DNA from: JARDZI01 sp041639705
Lineage (GTDB): Bacteria > Bacillota > Clostridia > Clostridiales > Caloramatoraceae
Reading direction: 5' to 3'
NCBI GenBank assembly: GCA_041639705.1
Contig: JBEQBT010000146.1
Location: forward strand, 1 to 8,307
Length of the DNA: 8,307 nt
Shown here: in pieces, positions 7,221 to 8,307 of the stretch
Numbering within the stretch: position 1 is the stretch's first letter
Layout of the letters: every line of letters begins with the position of its first letter
Translations under genes and position numbers: made by a program
Notes under the pieces: model-generated
Database searches by the model: none
The model's input: only the letters and a program-made list of their open reading frames with translations
Told to the model about the DNA's origin: nothing

Positions 7221-7250
7221 ATTATAACATTTTGATTTTTGTAGTGGCAA
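7221..7250 (-). promoter_or_regulatory. Strong promoter of the ABC ATPase gene
   Basis: On the minus strand the -35 box TTGCCA (7245-7250; five of six consensus positions) is followed by an 18-base spacer and a perfect TATAAT (7221-7226) preceded by TGT, an extended -10. Transcription would begin near 7214 and give a leader of about 50 bases ending with the AAGGAGG site. No operator could be recognised around it. Confidence 0.7.
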
Positions 7251-7285
7251 ACAATTTTTGCCTCTGTCTCCTTTCATTAAGAAAT

Positions 7286-7314
7286 TGGGAATTCAGGCTA
7301 TTCCTGAATTCCCA
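7286..7314 (-). terminator. Hairpin, probable terminator of the permease operon
   Basis: A perfect 12-base-pair stem (7286-7297 with 7303-7314) has a 5-base loop and is followed on the minus strand by ATTTCTTAAT, an imperfect U-tract. It lies between the end of the permease gene and the promoter of the ATPase gene, where a terminator or 3'-end-protecting hairpin is expected. The weak tail suggests partial read-through into the ATPase gene. Confidence 0.55.
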
Positions 7315-7324
7315 TTACAATCTT

Positions 7325-7354
7325 CAGCCCACATCCCAGTTGAAATATGGGCTG
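7325..7354 (-). repeat. Imperfect inverted repeat (hairpin) in the 3' region of the permease operon
   Basis: CAGCCCA (7325-7331) pairs with TGGGCTG (7348-7354). In minus-strand RNA the helix can extend inward to 13 pairs through three G-U wobbles, closing a 4-base loop (7338-7341); in plus-strand RNA those positions are A-C mismatches. This again points to a structure in the permease transcript, just before the probable terminator. Its role is unknown. Confidence 0.5.
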
Positions 7355-7471
7355 CACGGGGGGAACAAAATGTTATTAATATATCTGAAGCCTTAAGGCT
7401 TTTTCCCTCTACACAAATTAGATCACAAGTACCTCTTAGGTTGACATCAGTTTCATACTCGACCTATCCAA

Positions 7472-8296
7472 TTATTCCTTAATACCTGTGGTTGCAACGC
7501 CTTTAATGAAGTTTCTCTGGAATATTATAAATATAATAATTGTGGGTAATGAAAGAATCATTACTCCAGCCATGACCTGATTCCAGAATTGGAAATACTG
7601 CCCGTAAAAGGAGTTGAGCCCAACGGGCAGGGTAAACATATCCTCTGAGGTTGCTAATAGGCTGGGAATCAGGAAGCTGTTCCAATTTCCCGTGAACATT
7701 AATATGAACTGTGTTGTAAGTGCAGGCACAGCCATGGGAAGTACAATCTTAAAAAATATTCCAAACCTGCCTAAGCCGTCTATCAACGCCGCCTCCTCAA
7801 TGGATTTTGGAATGCTTAGGAAAAACTGCCTCATCAGGAATATCCCGAACAGACTATAGAGATAGGGTATGGTTAAACCTTCATAATGATTTACCCATCC
7901 AAGCTTTGTGAGAAGAATGTAGGTGGGAACAAGAACCACCTGCCCTGGAACCATCATCATTGCAAGCACCAGTATATACATTAGCTTCTTTCCGGGAAAC
8001 TCAAGTCTGGCAAGGGCATAGCCGGTCATGGAATTGATTATGAGGTTCCCAAAGGTTACAATTGTTGCTACGAACAGGCTGTTAAAGGCCCATCTCGCAA
8101 AGGGGAATTGCTTCCATATGAATGTGTAGTTTTTAAAGGACAAACTGGAAAAATTAATTTCAAAGCCCCCAACCTCACTTGCAGGCTTAAGTGAGGTTAT
8201 TATACTCCAGACAAAGGGGCCAAGAGTTACAAATGCAAAGGCTATAACCAGGGTGTAAAACAATATTTTTCCTATTGAAAATTCCTTCCTCTTCAT
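7472..8296 (-). CDS. Carbohydrate ABC importer permease, MalG type
   Basis: Inner-membrane subunit of a sugar ABC importer, 274 residues, the usual length for MalG-like (CUT1) permeases. Six hydrophobic helices are visible, the first at about 11-33 directly after a short positively charged start, then about 72-92, 105-128, 140-160, 190-212 and 240-260. The EAA loop that docks on the ATPase is clear: EEAALIDGLGRFGIF with the closing LP (167-187). The C-terminus, with RNFIKGVATTGIKE, is the standard end of the family, so the gene is complete. The ATG is preceded by GGGGGA (8302-8307) at about five bases; the site may extend past the edge. In this family a MalF-type permease and a solute-binding protein normally lie immediately upstream, here beyond 8307. 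The ATPase follows downstream with its own promoter. Which sugar is carried cannot be read from the permease. Confidence 0.95.
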   Translation of the reverse strand: MKRKEFSIGKILFYTLVIAFAFVTLGPFVWSIITSLKPASEVGGFEINFSSLSFKNYTFIWKQFPFARWAFNSLFVATIVTFGNLIINSMTGYALARLEFPGKKLMYILVLAMMMVPGQVVLVPTYILLTKLGWVNHYEGLTIPYLYSLFGIFLMRQFFLSIPKSIEEAALIDGLGRFGIFFKIVLPMAVPALTTQFILMFTGNWNSFLIPSLLATSEDMFTLPVGLNSFYGQYFQFWNQVMAGVMILSLPTIIIFIIFQRNFIKGVATTGIKE

Positions 8297-8307
8297 ATAA
8301 ATCCCCC

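Larger units (their letters stand above)
7162..7471. other. 310-base spacer between the ATPase and permease genes
   Basis: The ATPase side (7162-7260) is very AT-rich and carries its leader and promoter. The permease side (7281-7402) is richer in GC and holds three inverted repeats in a row: 7286-7314, 7325-7354 and the short palindrome AAGCCTTAAGGCTT (7388-7401). A minus-strand frame without a start codon stays open from 7463 to 7293, but its translation matches no family I know. No riboswitch or T-box signature was found. Between 7403 and 7471 I see nothing recognisable. Confidence 0.6.

Noticed and set aside
7293..7463. Start-less 56-codon open frame on the minus strand after the permease gene
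   Set aside because: No start codon near its beginning, an in-frame TAG just upstream, no ribosome binding site and no recognisable family; kept only as part of the spacer finding.
7162..7471. T-box, lysine, SAM or other known riboswitch in the long spacer
   Set aside because: The conserved blocks of these leaders were not found, and the hairpins lie upstream of the ATPase promoter, so they would not be in its leader.
1..8307. CRISPR array, transposase, toxin-antitoxin pair or defence island
   Set aside because: No regularly spaced repeats, no transposase or nuclease motifs and no small paired genes were found on either strand.

Overview
The window looks like chromosomal DNA of an AT-rich, low-GC Firmicute, most likely a Clostridium-type anaerobe. 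The support is AT-rich spacers, strong GGAGG-type ribosome binding sites, hairpin/U-tract terminators, a DUF4342-type UBA-like protein, and KimA- and UgpC/MsmX-type transport proteins. No tRNA, rRNA, CRISPR array, insertion sequence, phage gene or known riboswitch was seen. I cannot name the species from sequence alone.

Layout, left to right. (1) 1-91, minus: the first 30 codons of a UBA-like/DUF4342 protein with its own promoter. (2) 193-248: a long minus-strand hairpin that terminates the next gene. (3) 277-1815, minus: a membrane-bound sensor histidine kinase with no response regulator in view. (4) 2005-2041: a terminator for (5) 2058-3755, minus: an FAD-dependent amine/amino-acid oxidase. 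(6) 3815-4099, minus: a C-terminal remnant of an auxin-efflux-carrier (AEC) family permease. (7) 4149-5984, plus: a KimA-like APC-superfamily transporter, probably for potassium. (8) 5996-6050: a terminator between convergent genes. (9) 6049-7161, minus: a UgpC/MsmX-type sugar ABC ATPase with its own promoter at 7221-7250. (10) 7162-7471: a spacer rich in hairpins. (11) 7472-8296, minus: a MalG-type sugar ABC permease, which should be the last gene of an operon continuing past the right edge.

Functionally, the two genes at the right end would serve carbohydrate import: the permease pairs with a second permease and a binding protein expected beyond 8307, and the ATPase powers it and perhaps other importers. 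The other genes look like independent single-gene units: potassium uptake, an orphan sensor kinase that may feed a distant regulator, and a flavin oxidase next to a decayed permease.

I do not see a convincing undescribed multi-gene system. The points most worth checking are the amino-acid-oxidase-like flavoenzyme beside a transporter remnant, the strand-specific pairing of the long hairpin at 193-248, the apparent lack of a c-di-AMP riboswitch before the KimA homologue, and the structured spacer at 7286-7401.
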